Assembly (NCBI GenBank): GCA_011390465.1
Contig: JAABSH010000020.1
Span: 1 to 58,091, forward strand
Direction: 5' to 3'
Length of the DNA stretch: 58,091 nt
Source of the DNA: Desulfobacteraceae bacterium
GTDB taxonomy: Bacteria; Desulfobacterota; Desulfobacteria; Desulfobacterales; Desulfosalsimonadaceae
A model generated the notes under the pieces. It did not search any database. It saw nothing but the letters and a program-made list of their open reading frames with translations, and had not been told where the DNA came from. The translations under genes were made by a program, and so were the position numbers. This document shows, in pieces, positions 27,604-37,252 of this stretch. Position 1 is the first letter of the stretch; each line of letters begins with the position of its first letter.

Positions 27604-29991
27604 ATGATGACAACATTGCTGTCCATAATGGCCGCAGCCCTGGTTTTTTCCATGGCCGCGGCCGGTTTTCTGTTTTTCAGCAACCGGCGGCTCCGGCAAA
27701 AAAATGCCGTGGTATCTGAAAAAGCCGAAGATGTGGCCAATCAGTACCAGACAATCTGTCATGCCGCGGATGCCGCCATTGTGTTTTGTGATCCGGAAAC
27801 TGATAAAATCGTTGATTTTAACCCGGCCCTTGGCAGGCTTTTCGGATACCAGGCCGAAGAGATTTATTATTTAACCCTTGATTTTATCTTTTCCGGAGAC
27901 CCGCCCTGCACCTTTGAAAACGCAAAACCCATCATTGCCGATGCCCTGGACGGAACCCCCCTGACCGTCAACTGGGTGGCCCGGCACGCGTCCGGCAGGA
28001 AATTGAACCTCTCCATCCGGCTTCAGAAAGTGGCTGTTGCCGGAAAAACCCGGCTGCTTCTTTTTATCCGGGATATTTCAGACCGCGTCAAAACCGAATC
28101 CCGGCTGACCCGGTTTATGAATATTGTGGACCAGATCGGAGAAGGCGTGGCCACCGCGGACTTAAACGGCACCATCACCTATGTAAACCAGGCCTGGGCC
28201 GACATGCACGGCTACCCTGTCGGCAAACTGGTGGGCCAGCACCTGCGGATTTTTCACAGTGATGAACAAAACGCCGGTGAAGTGACGTCCATCAATAAAA
28301 AAGTGCTGCAAAAAGGCTATTACCGGGGAGAAGTCGGACATCAGCGGGCAGATAAAACCCTGTTTATCACCCAGATGACCTCTACCCTTCAGAAAGATGA
28401 AAAGGGCCGGGTGGTGGGATTTATCGCCGTGGCAACGGATTTGTCTGAACAGAAAAAAGTTGAGGCAGCCCTTCGGGAAAATGAAATCAAATTCCGGCAT
28501 CTTTTTAATCTCTCGCCCCAGCCCATTTATCTCACGGACCTGAACGGCGGGATCCTGGATGTGAACCAGAAATTCTGCGAAAAAATGCGCTATTCCCGTC
28601 ACGAAGTGATTGGAAAAAACATTCTGGATATCGGCTTTCCCGCGGAACACCGGCAGACGTTCACGGACCTGCTGATTCAGAACGGGGAAGTGTCCGGGTA
28701 TGAAATTGCCTATGAAATTAAATCCCAGGAAATCATTCAGGCCCAGTTGTATGCCAAGCTGATTCAGATAAAAGGCCAGTTTGTCAATCTCACGGTGCTC
28801 TATGATGTCACAGCCCGGCGAAAACTGGAAGCCCAGCTGGTGCAGTCCCAGAAACTGGAGGCCATCGGGACTCTGGCCGGCGGCATTGCCCATGATTTCA
28901 ATAATATTCTTTCCGGTATTCTTGGCTATGTTGAACTTGCCAGAATTTATGTGGAGCCGGACACCAAGGTCTTCAACTATCTGGATGAAGTATTCAAGGC
29001 TGGCAACCGGGCCAAAGAGCTGGTGCGGCAGATTCTTTCCATCAGCCGGCAGGCGGAACAGAAGCGAAAACCCGTAGACATCACCACCGTTGCCCGGGAG
29101 GCCCTGCACATGCTGGAACCGACATTTTCCACCGCCATCGACATCCAGGAAAATTTAGGTGACGTGCCGCTTTTTATCGAAGCCGATCCGGTACAGATGC
29201 ATCAGGTGATTATGAACCTTGTGACCAACGCCGGCCAGTCCATGAAAAGAACCGGGGGGCAGCTCATGGTATCGGCTGAAATCGTGGACCTGCAGACCGC
29301 TGTTCGGAAAATGGGCCAGGAAATCGCTCCTGGAAAATATGTGTGCCTCACCATTAGCGACACCGGGCACGGGATTTCCCGGGAAGACCAGAAACGCATA
29401 TTTGATCCCTATTACACCACCCGGGCCCAGGGAGTGGGTACGGGACTGGGCCTTGCCGTGGCCCAGAGCATTGTAAAAAAACACGGGGGCAACATTTTGT
29501 TTTCCACCCGCCGGGGCAAAGGAACGGATTTTTATATTTATCTGCCCATGCTTCAGGAGCTTCCGGCGGATTCAGGTGACGAGACCGCGGGGGCGGGCGA
29601 TCTGCTGCCCGGCGGGGATGAGACCGTCATGCTGGTGGATGATGAAGCCGCCATCATTGAAACCGGCCGGGAAATGCTGGAATACCTGGGCTATTCCGTG
29701 GCAGCCTTTGATAAAAGCACGCTGGCGCTTCAGGCCTTTGAAGCATCGCCGGACGCCTTTGATCTGGTGATATCGGATATGACCATGCCGGATATGAACG
29801 GAGATGAACTGGTTCGTAAAATGATGCGGGTGCGCTCGGATATTCCGGTGATTATTTGCACCGGCTACAATCCCGGCATTGATGAAACCGCTGCCCGGAA
29901 AATGGGGCTGAAAGGATTTATCTTTAAACCCCTGACCTTTCAGAAACTGGCCGTTTCCGTGCGAAAGGTGCTGGACGGTTCCGGGTGCTGA
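27604..29991 (+). CDS. PAS-rich hybrid sensor histidine kinase with receiver domain
   Basis: About 795 residues. One N-terminal TM helix (about 4-22) and no sizeable periplasmic loop, so sensing is probably cytoplasmic. Three PAS domains (about 45-155, 168-285, 290-405), with LFIRDISDRVKTESRL and FIAVATDLSEQKKVEAAL at their ends. HisKA is GGIAHDFNNILSGILGYVELAR; the catalytic domain has MHQVIMNLVTNAGQSM, DTGHGI and GTGLGLAVAQSIVKKHGG. The receiver has VMLVDDE and phospho-Asp in VISDMTMPDMNG, with the Lys in FIFKPL. The start could also be TTG 27568, overlapping asd. No cognate output regulator is adjacent. Confidence 0.93.
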   Translation: MMTTLLSIMAAALVFSMAAAGFLFFSNRRLRQKNAVVSEKAEDVANQYQTICHAADAAIVFCDPETDKIVDFNPALGRLFGYQAEEIYYLTLDFIFSGDPPCTFENAKPIIADALDGTPLTVNWVARHASGRKLNLSIRLQKVAVAGKTRLLLFIRDISDRVKTESRLTRFMNIVDQIGEGVATADLNGTITYVNQAWADMHGYPVGKLVGQHLRIFHSDEQNAGEVTSINKKVLQKGYYRGEVGHQRADKTLFITQMTSTLQKDEKGRVVGFIAVATDLSEQKKVEAALRENEIKFRHLFNLSPQPIYLTDLNGGILDVNQKFCEKMRYSRHEVIGKNILDIGFPAEHRQTFTDLLIQNGEVSGYEIAYEIKSQEIIQAQLYAKLIQIKGQFVNLTVLYDVTARRKLEAQLVQSQKLEAIGTLAGGIAHDFNNILSGILGYVELARIYVEPDTKVFNYLDEVFKAGNRAKELVRQILSISRQAEQKRKPVDITTVAREALHMLEPTFSTAIDIQENLGDVPLFIEADPVQMHQVIMNLVTNAGQSMKRTGGQLMVSAEIVDLQTAVRKMGQEIAPGKYVCLTISDTGHGISREDQKRIFDPYYTTRAQGVGTGLGLAVAQSIVKKHGGNILFSTRRGKGTDFYIYLPMLQELPADSGDETAGAGDLLPGGDETVMLVDDEAAIIETGREMLEYLGYSVAAFDKSTLALQAFEASPDAFDLVISDMTMPDMNGDELVRKMMRVRSDIPVIICTGYNPGIDETAARKMGLKGFIFKPLTFQKLAVSVRKVLDGSGC

Positions 29992-30005
29992 TGGCATGGC
30001 AGCCC

Positions 30006-30671
30006 TCAGAAAAAGGCAAGGGTGAACAACGCCAGATTCCCGGCGCTGTGAATCATCATCGGCGTGACAAGGGATTTTTCAATTTCATAGGCAATGCAGA
30101 AAACGATGCCGCCGGCCGTCTGGGGAATGGGGATGCCGCCGGTTTGATGGGCCGCCGCAAAAAGGCCGGTGGTGAGCACGATTGCCGCCGGAACCGCCCA
30201 TCTGCCGGCAAGTTTTCCAATTTGATGGCGGAAATATCCGTAAATGACCCCCCGGAACACCATTTCTTCCGCCACCGGCGCAATGATGCCGCCGATGAGG
30301 TAATAAAGCACAATATCTGAAAATTTTTCCGGCATCCTTCCGCCGAGCAGATCCAGGGGATTGATGCCGAAGAGCAGCAGCACCCCGCCGGCTACACCGC
30401 TTGCCACGCCGCATCCCGCGGACCAGAGCAGGCCTTTTTTAACCCCATGGGCCAGCCGCTCTCTGTCCAGCCCGATGGCGGCAAGCCCCTTTGCAGCATC
30501 TGAGAGCCAAAACCAGACCAGTACCAGCAGGATTTCAACCATTCGGGCGGCTCCTGTCTGCAAAAGCCCGGGTCCCGGTATTTTTGGCGCCAGCACTTCC
30601 ACGACTGCAATCAGCAGAAGCACAGCCATAAACTGCTTTGTGGTTATTCTGCCAATGGTTTCTGTGTCCAT
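30006..30671 (-). CDS. CPBP-family intramembrane metalloprotease (CAAX protease-like)
   Basis: About 221 residues and six or so TM helices. ABI/CPBP motifs: EEMVFRGVIYGYFRHQ (Glu-Glu and Arg), FAAAHQTGG (His) and the final HSAGNLA. Start taken at ATG 30671 (MDTETIG), with GAGG upstream and a 28-bp overlap with the preceding gene. Substrate unknown; some family members modify bacteriocins or prenylated proteins. Confidence 0.85.
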   Translation of the reverse strand: MDTETIGRITTKQFMAVLLLIAVVEVLAPKIPGPGLLQTGAARMVEILLVLVWFWLSDAAKGLAAIGLDRERLAHGVKKGLLWSAGCGVASGVAGGVLLLFGINPLDLLGGRMPEKFSDIVLYYLIGGIIAPVAEEMVFRGVIYGYFRHQIGKLAGRWAVPAAIVLTTGLFAAAHQTGGIPIPQTAGGIVFCIAYEIEKSLVTPMMIHSAGNLALFTLAFF

Positions 30672-32212
30672 CCCAGCCTCTTTAATGCCTTGTAGGCATA
30701 CCATTGCACATACCAGTGACCGGAGGTGCTGATCCGGCGGATAATCGTCTCTATTACGGCATTTTTGCCGTCGCTGCCGGAATTTCGGCCCAGGCTGTGA
30801 TACGCCATGCAGGCCACGTTGGGGTGGGGATCATCCAGCAGGCGCAGAATCAAAGACCGGGTTTCAGATCCCGGATCGTTTCCAAGGGTTTTTGCCAGCC
30901 AGTAGCGTTCCGCAATCCACGGGCTTTGGGCCGGAATTTCAGGATCAATGAACCGGTTGATCCGGCGGTCCTGATTGTCGATTGCCCGGAGTGCCAGGAC
31001 GCGTTTTTCCGGTTCCGGAGCGCGAAGCAGCTGGTGAATGCCCGCTTTGTTCAGCGCTTCAATGGGCGCATGATAAAACAGCATGGCCGGCAGGGAAAAA
31101 AACAATACACAGCCCGCGGTTGCCGCTGCAAGATGTGCGGCAGGATTGCCAATGAAAAAAAACAGGCAGAGAAAAACCGTGTGCATAAATACATAACAGA
31201 GCAGGGGGGATGCCGCAACAAGGCTTAAAAAGGTGATGGTCCGTAAAAATGCTGCATTATCGGTTTTTTCAGACACGATTGTCAGCGCAGATTTTGGATC
31301 ATTTATAAATTTTGCTATTTCGCAGGTGTGCACGCGCTTATTTTTGTGGTGAAAATTCAGGGCGCCCCCCTGGACATGGACGGCCAGGTCCGTGGATTGG
31401 GGCGCAAATTCAGAAGACACTGCCAGATAATCATGTTCGGCAAGAAGTTGTTTCAGCTTCGGATAAATGACCGGATGGCTGTCCGGGGATGTTTCAGAAG
31501 CCGTGTTTCCGATGATGATGCGGCAGGATTTTAAAAGTTTTTGGTCCAGGGGTTTAAAAACTTCTGCGGGATACAGGGTGTAGCGATAGTAAAAATCATT
31601 GATCATCCGGCCGGCCGGGTGGGTCAGCAGGACCCGGTCCCGGAAGGAGACAAAAAGATCCATGTTCATTACCGGCATCCAGGCCGCAACGATGATTGCC
31701 AGGCCGGCCAGATGCAGACCCGCAATAACAGGCCATCCCGGGCGGTTGGTGCGGGCAGCCCGTGGCCGCCATCTGGCATAGAGCGCAAATACCACGGCCA
31801 GGGGCACCATGCACGCCAGGGTAAAACCCGGGTTGAAATGAAACCGAAACCCCAGAAAAACCGCCATGACGGCCAGGGCCAGCAAAAGTTTCACGCCCAG
31901 CACGGGACGGAATCGCTTAAAACAGCAGTCCAGCAATGCCGCGGCGGCAAGCCCTGTCATGGAAAGGCCGGCCCCGACCGTCAGGGCGAAAAACAAAGCC
32001 CCCCACATGGCGGGCCATGGTTGTTTCAGGGTGGGCATGATCAGGGCATTGGGCACCATCACATACCCGGACGGACTGAGCGTGGAAAGGGTTTTGTAAA
32101 GTGAGTGGTTGGACGCCCCCACAAGCCCGGTAAAAGCGATTTCCGCGGAAATCACCCCAAGAAAAATCATCAGGGCCGGATACAGGCAGAATTTCATGGG
32201 CCAGGGTTTCAT
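30644..32212 (-). CDS. polytopic membrane protein with C-terminal HEAT-like repeats
   Basis: 522 residues. TM helices near 10-30, 68-90, 105-122, 128-145, 158-178 and 320-375. A soluble segment between them (about 185-315) has SCRIIIGNTASE and DLAVHVQGGALNFHHKNKRVHTCEIAKF. The C-terminus (about 400-515) is helical and repeat-like: RVLALRAIDNQDRRINRF and PHPNVACMAYHSLGRN, then WYVQWYAYKALKRLGW, as in HEAT/PBS-lyase repeats. I do not recognise the family. It overlaps the CPBP gene, suggesting co-translation. Confidence 0.75.
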   Translation of the reverse strand: MKPWPMKFCLYPALMIFLGVISAEIAFTGLVGASNHSLYKTLSTLSPSGYVMVPNALIMPTLKQPWPAMWGALFFALTVGAGLSMTGLAAAALLDCCFKRFRPVLGVKLLLALAVMAVFLGFRFHFNPGFTLACMVPLAVVFALYARWRPRAARTNRPGWPVIAGLHLAGLAIIVAAWMPVMNMDLFVSFRDRVLLTHPAGRMINDFYYRYTLYPAEVFKPLDQKLLKSCRIIIGNTASETSPDSHPVIYPKLKQLLAEHDYLAVSSEFAPQSTDLAVHVQGGALNFHHKNKRVHTCEIAKFINDPKSALTIVSEKTDNAAFLRTITFLSLVAASPLLCYVFMHTVFLCLFFFIGNPAAHLAAATAGCVLFFSLPAMLFYHAPIEALNKAGIHQLLRAPEPEKRVLALRAIDNQDRRINRFIDPEIPAQSPWIAERYWLAKTLGNDPGSETRSLILRLLDDPHPNVACMAYHSLGRNSGSDGKNAVIETIIRRISTSGHWYVQWYAYKALKRLGWTQKPLAE

Positions 32213-32243
32213 GGGCTGAGATTTTGTGAAAATTCGGGACGGG

Positions 32244-32684
32244 TTAATGGGAAAGCAGATTTTTCACCGCATCCAGGGCCATGATGTACCCGAACGCCCC
32301 GAACCCGGCAATCTGGCCGGCCACCACATCCGCGAGCAGGGAGTTATGGCGGAAACCCTCTCTTTTGTAAATATTGGAAAGATGAATTTCCACCACCGGC
32401 ACTTCCAGCAGAAGAATGGCGTCCCGGATGGCCACGCTGGTATGGGTGTAGGCTGCGGGATTAATGATCAGGGCGTCACAGCCGTCCCGGGCCTGCTGAA
32501 TTTTTTCAACGATTTCCCCTTCGTGGTTGGACTGAAATGTTTGAACAGTTAAGCCCGTCCGGGCACCGTGATCGGCCAGGCCCTGGTTGACGGCTTCAAG
32601 GGTCTGGCTTCCATAGGTTTCCGGCTCCCGTTTTCCGAGCATGTTCAGGTTCGGTCCATGGATTACAAGGATTTCGGGTGTCAT
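32244..32684 (-). CDS. aroQ: type II 3-dehydroquinate dehydratase
   Basis: 146 residues, full length. ILVIHGPNLNMLGKREPETYG holds the catalytic Tyr; INPAAYTHTSVAIRDAI and VVEIHLSNIYKREGFRHNS hold the Asn and His. Third step of the shikimate pathway. Adjacent to rpe with a 4-bp gap. Confidence 0.97.
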   Translation of the reverse strand: MTPEILVIHGPNLNMLGKREPETYGSQTLEAVNQGLADHGARTGLTVQTFQSNHEGEIVEKIQQARDGCDALIINPAAYTHTSVAIRDAILLLEVPVVEIHLSNIYKREGFRHNSLLADVVAGQIAGFGAFGYIMALDAVKNLLSH

Positions 32685-32688
32685 GACG

Positions 32689-33348
32689 TTATTCCCTTTT
32701 CAACTGGTCTTTCAGGGTTTGAATGGTTTTTTGGTAATCATCCGTGCCAAAGATGGCCGAGCCTGCTACAAAAACATCCGCGCCGGCCTCGGAAATGGTG
32801 TAAATGGTTTTTTCATTGACCCCGCCGTCTACCTGAATCAGGGCTGCAGGGTTTTTTTCCGTGATCATGCCTTTGAGCTGCCGGGTTTTTTCAATGCTGC
32901 TGGAAATAAAAGACTGTCCCCCGAATCCGGGGTTTACACTCATGAGCAGCACAAAATCAATGTCTGCCAGCACCCATTCAATGGTGGAAAGGGCAGTGGC
33001 CGGATTCAGCACCACCCCGGGACGGCATCCCGAGGATTTGATCAGGTCAATGGTCCGGTGGAGATGGGGGCAGGTTTCCACATGCACGGAAATCAGGTCT
33101 GCGCCGGCTTTGGCAAATTCCGGAATATACCGGTCCGGCTGCTGGATCATCAAATGCACGTCCAGGGGAAGCTGCGTGACTTTTTTAACCGCTTCCACAA
33201 TAAACGGGCCCATGGTGATATTGGGAACAAAATGACCGTCCATAACATCAATGTGAATCCAGTCCGCGCCGGCGGCCGCAACATCGCGTATTTCCTGGCC
33301 CAGCATGGTAAAATCCGCAGACAGGATGGAGGGGGCTATCAATTTCAT
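32689..33348 (-). CDS. rpe: ribulose-phosphate 3-epimerase
   Basis: 219-residue TIM barrel. APSILSADF start, [17 protein letters not shown] (metal His/Asp), [23 protein letters not shown] and [11 protein letters not shown]. Interconverts ribulose-5-P and xylulose-5-P. Lies between aroQ and the PASTA gene. Confidence 0.97.
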   Translation of the reverse strand: MKLIAPSILSADFTMLGQEIRDVAAAGADWIHIDVMDGHFVPNITMGPFIVEAVKKVTQLPLDVHLMIQQPDRYIPEFAKAGADLISVHVETCPHLHRTIDLIKSSGCRPGVVLNPATALSTIEWVLADIDFVLLMSVNPGFGGQSFISSSIEKTRQLKGMITEKNPAALIQVDGGVNEKTIYTISEAGADVFVAGSAIFGTDDYQKTIQTLKDQLKRE

Positions 33349-33374
33349 CAGTTATTCTCCTGTAAAAAATTTCT

Positions 33375-34331
33375 TCAGTCAAAAATCTCACTTTTAATCA
33401 ATTCATCATTTTTGTAAACAAATATTACCGCCACTGTGTGCGGGGGCACCACGGCCCAGAGAATGGTGTCCGGTGCCGTGAGGGCATCATGGAGGACCAG
33501 TGTTGCGTGAAAGGCCTTGAGCTCAATCCGGATATGGTGTTTTAAGAATCCCGGATCGCTCTGGTATTGGAAAAGGGTTTTTCCGGCCGTGAGAAAAGCG
33601 GCGCCGGAGACTTCCCGGCGGTTCACCTCCAGGGTAAGACTTTGATTTTCCGCATAATGGGAACCCGGGGCCGGGTGCTGAGCCAGCACGGAATTGGCGG
33701 GCGGGCCGGTTTCATGCCGTGTTTTGATGGTATCCGCCAAAAGATGATTTTTCCTGGCAGTCAACACGGCTTCATCCAGATAAAGGCCGTAAAAATCCGG
33801 CATCACAAATTCTCCGGGCCGGGGTCCCCGGCTGAGCAGGAGATCGATTTTGGTGTTTCGTTCAATTTGTCTGCCGGCGGGCGGATACTGGGAGACAACA
33901 TATTCGCGGGGCACGGCGGAATGAAAGGTTTTGGAAACCGTGCCCATGTCCAGCCCGTTTTCCTGGATGATAAAACCGGCCTGGTGTTGGGTGATGCCTT
34001 TTAAATCCGGCATGGACAGAATTTTTGTGCCCCTTGATACCACAATCCGCACATCCCTGCCTTTTTTTACAACTTCGCCGGGCGCCGGATCCTGAAATAG
34101 AATTTGGTTTTCAGGCACTTCCATGCTGTATTGCGTCCCTTTCAGGCGGAAGTTAAGCTCCAGTCGGGTGAGGGTTTCCAGAACGGACAGCAGATCCTGA
34201 CCTGTAAAATCCGGCACCGTTACCGGCGGCGAGGCTTTGATCAGATAACTGACCGTGAAATAGGCGGTAACACCGGTAATAAGGAAAAATATCCCCATCA
34301 GGGCAAGCAGTCTGGGAATGAAGCGGATCAC
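33375..34331 (-). CDS. membrane-anchored three-PASTA-domain protein
   Basis: 318 residues, GTG start overlapping the rsmB stop (GTGA). One TM helix (about 8-30) and three PASTA domains (about 35-102, 105-168, 172-235), each ending in the QxPxxG + SRG pattern (FQDPAPGEVV..VSRG; SQYPPAGRQI..LSRG; AQHPAPGSHY). There is no kinase domain, so this is not a PknB-type receptor. The final 80 residues are unique. The rsmB-PASTA-rpe arrangement suggests a conserved peptidoglycan- or envelope-related role, but that is inference. Confidence 0.88.
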   Translation of the reverse strand: MIRFIPRLLALMGIFFLITGVTAYFTVSYLIKASPPVTVPDFTGQDLLSVLETLTRLELNFRLKGTQYSMEVPENQILFQDPAPGEVVKKGRDVRIVVSRGTKILSMPDLKGITQHQAGFIIQENGLDMGTVSKTFHSAVPREYVVSQYPPAGRQIERNTKIDLLLSRGPRPGEFVMPDFYGLYLDEAVLTARKNHLLADTIKTRHETGPPANSVLAQHPAPGSHYAENQSLTLEVNRREVSGAAFLTAGKTLFQYQSDPGFLKHHIRIELKAFHATLVLHDALTAPDTILWAVVPPHTVAVIFVYKNDELIKSEIFD

Positions 34332-35698
34332 GGGACTCTTTCCAGGCGGGCGGCAAAAAATCCGTCCATGTCATGAAGATGGGGCAATGTGCGGAAATAT
34401 CCGTCCCTGCCGGTAAACGAACAAGGATCAAAAGGCAGAGATCCGGGCAGGGGCGCAGAGCGAAATTCCGGATGGGTATTTAAAAAACAATCAATGATCT
34501 GTTCGGTTTCCTCCGGTTCAATACTGCATACCACATACACCAGGATGCCGCCGGGTTTTAAGAGGCGGCCTGCGTTTTCAAGAATCCGGCCCTGGATGGC
34601 GGCACAGTGTTCCAGCCGGGAAAGGCTGGTGTTCCATTTGATATCCGGATTTCTTCGGATAACGCCAGTGCCGGAACACGGGGCATCCAGAAGTATCCGG
34701 TCAAATTGAAGGGGGGCCGGTTCCGGTGCCGGCTGTTCAAAATCCCGGGGTTGAAGGCAGACATTTGTGATGCCGAGCCGGTTCATGGCGGTTTGCAGCT
34801 GCGCCAGTTTTTTGGCGTCCCGGTCTGCGGCCACAAGTTGTCCGGTGTTCGCCATGAGCTGGGCCAGATGACCGGTTTTTCCGCCCAGCCCGGCGCAGGC
34901 ATCCAGGATGTATTCACCGGGCCGCGGATCGAGCAGGCAGGTCACCAGCTGGGCTGCTTCGTCCTGAACCTGAAAATATCCCTGTTTAAATGCCTCCAGT
35001 TCCTGCACCGGTTTTTCCGGCCCGTTGAACCGGATGCCGTCCGGCGCAAAAGCAGTCAGGTCAAGGTCCCGGACATGGGGTGTCAGTATGGAAGCCAGAT
35101 CGCCTCGCGCTGTTTTAAGGGTATTGCACCGCACCGTGATGGGCGGAATCGTGTTTAACGCCGCCAGGAGCCGGCGGCAGGCGTCCGTGCCGAATCTGGC
35201 CGTCCACCGGTTTACCAGCCACAGGGGAAAGGATTGGGATATGGACAGGGCGGCTGCCGGATCAGACGCCATTTTCCCTGATGCCAGAATATCCGGCTGC
35301 CGGGCCGCGTTTCGCAGTACCCCGTTTACAAATTTTACCACATAGGGGGGCGCGGTTTTTTTGGCCAGACCCACAGCGGTATTTACGGCAGCGGAATCCG
35401 GCACCCGGTCCAGAAAAAAAATCTGATACAGCCCGACCCGCAGAATATTCAGAATGTCGGGATCAATTTTTTTCAGCCGGGTTTTGGAAAATTGGCGGAT
35501 GATCCAGTCCAGGGTTTCCCTGTGCCGCAGCACGCCGAAAATCAGAACATTAACAAATTTTCGGTCCCGGTCAGACAGATCAGGGCCGGAATCATCCAGT
35601 ACATGGCTGATGATTTGATCCAGATGGGAGTGGGGTTTCTGGGAAACCGCATTCAGCACCTGAAGCGCGGTTTGCCGGGGAATATCTTTCATGGTCAA
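34328..35698 (-). CDS. rsmB: 16S rRNA (cytosine-967-C5)-methyltransferase
   Basis: 456 residues. N-terminal NusB-like domain (about 1-145; RQTALQVLNAV, DRKFVNVLIFGVLRHRETLDWII), then the RsmB/NSUN core with AdoMet site DACAGLGGKTGHLAQLM. Catalytic Cys residues are in LDAPCSGTGVIRRNPD and VYVVCSIEPEET. Methylates C967 of 16S rRNA. Follows fmt, the usual def-fmt-rsmB order. Confidence 0.96.
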   Translation of the reverse strand: MTMKDIPRQTALQVLNAVSQKPHSHLDQIISHVLDDSGPDLSDRDRKFVNVLIFGVLRHRETLDWIIRQFSKTRLKKIDPDILNILRVGLYQIFFLDRVPDSAAVNTAVGLAKKTAPPYVVKFVNGVLRNAARQPDILASGKMASDPAAALSISQSFPLWLVNRWTARFGTDACRRLLAALNTIPPITVRCNTLKTARGDLASILTPHVRDLDLTAFAPDGIRFNGPEKPVQELEAFKQGYFQVQDEAAQLVTCLLDPRPGEYILDACAGLGGKTGHLAQLMANTGQLVAADRDAKKLAQLQTAMNRLGITNVCLQPRDFEQPAPEPAPLQFDRILLDAPCSGTGVIRRNPDIKWNTSLSRLEHCAAIQGRILENAGRLLKPGGILVYVVCSIEPEETEQIIDCFLNTHPEFRSAPLPGSLPFDPCSFTGRDGYFRTLPHLHDMDGFFAARLERVP

Positions 35699-35727
35699 TG
35701 CAGGCCGAAACTTGGTAAATGATTGAA

Positions 35728-35778
35728 GGAAACCGGTTGTTTTGTGAACCGGTTGTTATGAACCAGTTGCTGTTTTGC
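35728..35778 (-). repeat. short imperfect direct repeats between fmt and rsmB
   Basis: Three near-copies of an AACCGGTTGTTNTG-type unit: AACCGGTTGTTTTGTG, AACCGGTTGTTATG, AACCAGTTGCTGTTTTG. No coding role seen. Confidence 0.5.
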
Positions 35779-35786
35779 AACGGATA

Positions 35787-36728
35787 TTAAGAAAACACCG
35801 CACCGGCGGCAATGGGGAAGCCTCTTAAAAAATCCGTGATTTGCAGGCGCTTTCCCGATGACCCCTGAATCTCCCTGATGGAGACGGTGCCATCCCCGGT
35901 GCTGACCCTTAGCCGGCCCATCGGGCTGGCCACTACCGTGCCCGGCGCCTCACCACCAGATTCGGAAAGCACGGCCGCTTTAAAAATTTTCAGGCGTTTG
36001 TCATTGTAAAAAGTAAACGCCCCGGGCCAGGGGCACATGCCCCGGATGAACCGCTCAATTTCCGGGGCCGGCCGGGACCAGTCAATGCGGCCTTCTTTTT
36101 TTGAAAGCATGGGCGCATAGGTGGCATCTGCGTGATTCTGGGGCACGGGCCGCAGAGTTTGGTTTTCAAATCCCTGAAGGGTTTTTTTCAGCACGGCCGC
36201 CCCCAGGTCTGCCAGCCGGTCGTGCAGGGTTTCAGCCGTGTCATCGGTCAGAATGGCACATTTTTCCGCCAGCAGAATTTCACCGGTATCCAGTCCTTTG
36301 TCCATGAGCATGGTGGTGATGCCGGTTTCGGTCTCACCGCTGATAATGGCCCGGTGAATGGGCGCAGGCCCCCGGTATCGGGGCAGCAGGGACGCATGCA
36401 CATTGACGGCGCCGAACCGGGGAATATCCAGAACCGTTTTCGGCAGCACATGCCCGAAAGCCACCACCACCAGCAGATCCGGAGCGATGTCGCCAATTTT
36501 CTGGCGGAAGCGGTCGGTTTTGGTGCTGTCCGGCTGGCAGACCGGATACCCGAATTTCAGGGCCGCGGTTTTTACCGGCGGCGGGGCCAGTTTCCGGCCC
36601 CGGCCTTTGGGACGGTCCGGCCGGGTTACCACCAGGGGCACGTCACATCCGTATTCATGCACGGCATCCAGGCAGGGCACGGCAAAATCCGGGGTGCCCA
36701 TGAATATCACCCGCAGCGGTTTATTCAT
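35787..36728 (-). CDS. fmt: methionyl-tRNA formyltransferase
   Basis: 313 residues. GTPDFAVPCLDAV, VVVAFGHVLPKTVLDIPRFG, then the formyl-folate motif VNVHASLLPRYRGPAPIHRAIISGETETGIT and the C-terminal OB fold. Formylates initiator Met-tRNA. The ATG overlaps the def stop by 8 bp. Confidence 0.97.
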   Translation of the reverse strand: MNKPLRVIFMGTPDFAVPCLDAVHEYGCDVPLVVTRPDRPKGRGRKLAPPPVKTAALKFGYPVCQPDSTKTDRFRQKIGDIAPDLLVVVAFGHVLPKTVLDIPRFGAVNVHASLLPRYRGPAPIHRAIISGETETGITTMLMDKGLDTGEILLAEKCAILTDDTAETLHDRLADLGAAVLKKTLQGFENQTLRPVPQNHADATYAPMLSKKEGRIDWSRPAPEIERFIRGMCPWPGAFTFYNDKRLKIFKAAVLSESGGEAPGTVVASPMGRLRVSTGDGTVSIREIQGSSGKRLQITDFLRGFPIAAGAVFS

Positions 36729-37230
36729 CTTTAAGGGCTTTCAGCCGTTTTTTGCGGTAGATTTGGCGTTTCAGGGCACTGATCCGGTCGATAAACAAAA
36801 TGCCGTTTAAATGATCGATTTCATGCTGCAAAATGATGGACAGCAGGTCTTCCCCATGGATTTGAAGCGGGTTGCCGTCAATATCCAGGCCTTCGGCCGT
36901 AACCCGGGCATAGCGTTTTACATTGGAACGAAAATCCGGAACACTCAGGCATCCCTCATTTTCCGATGTCATGGTGCCTTCCTGAAACGTAATTTTTGGA
37001 TTGATCAGGGTGCTGAAGTTCCGTTTTTCTTTGTCAGCTTCCGGGTCAAAGATAATAATGCTTTTGTCAATGCCTGCCTGAATCGCGGCAAGGCCCACGC
37101 CCGGTGCTTCATACATGGTATCGGCCATGTCCGCTACAATCTGTCGGATTTCATCATTAATTTCGTTTACCCGGGCCGTGGGGTTTTTCAATCTCGGGTC
37201 CGGGTAGGTGACGATGTCAAGAATAGCCAT
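36721..37230 (-). CDS. def: peptide deformylase
   Basis: 169 residues with all three motifs: GVGLAAIQAG, EGCLSVP (metal Cys) and QHEIDHLNG (HExxH). Removes N-formyl groups from nascent proteins; coupled to fmt. Confidence 0.98.
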   Translation of the reverse strand: MAILDIVTYPDPRLKNPTARVNEINDEIRQIVADMADTMYEAPGVGLAAIQAGIDKSIIIFDPEADKEKRNFSTLINPKITFQEGTMTSENEGCLSVPDFRSNVKRYARVTAEGLDIDGNPLQIHGEDLLSIILQHEIDHLNGILFIDRISALKRQIYRKKRLKALKDE

Positions 37231-37252
37231 AATATTATTGTCCCGTATGGGT

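Noticed and set aside
28162-29109. 315-codon minus frame over the histidine kinase
   Set aside because: Antisense shadow; the kinase catalytic motifs lie on the plus strand.
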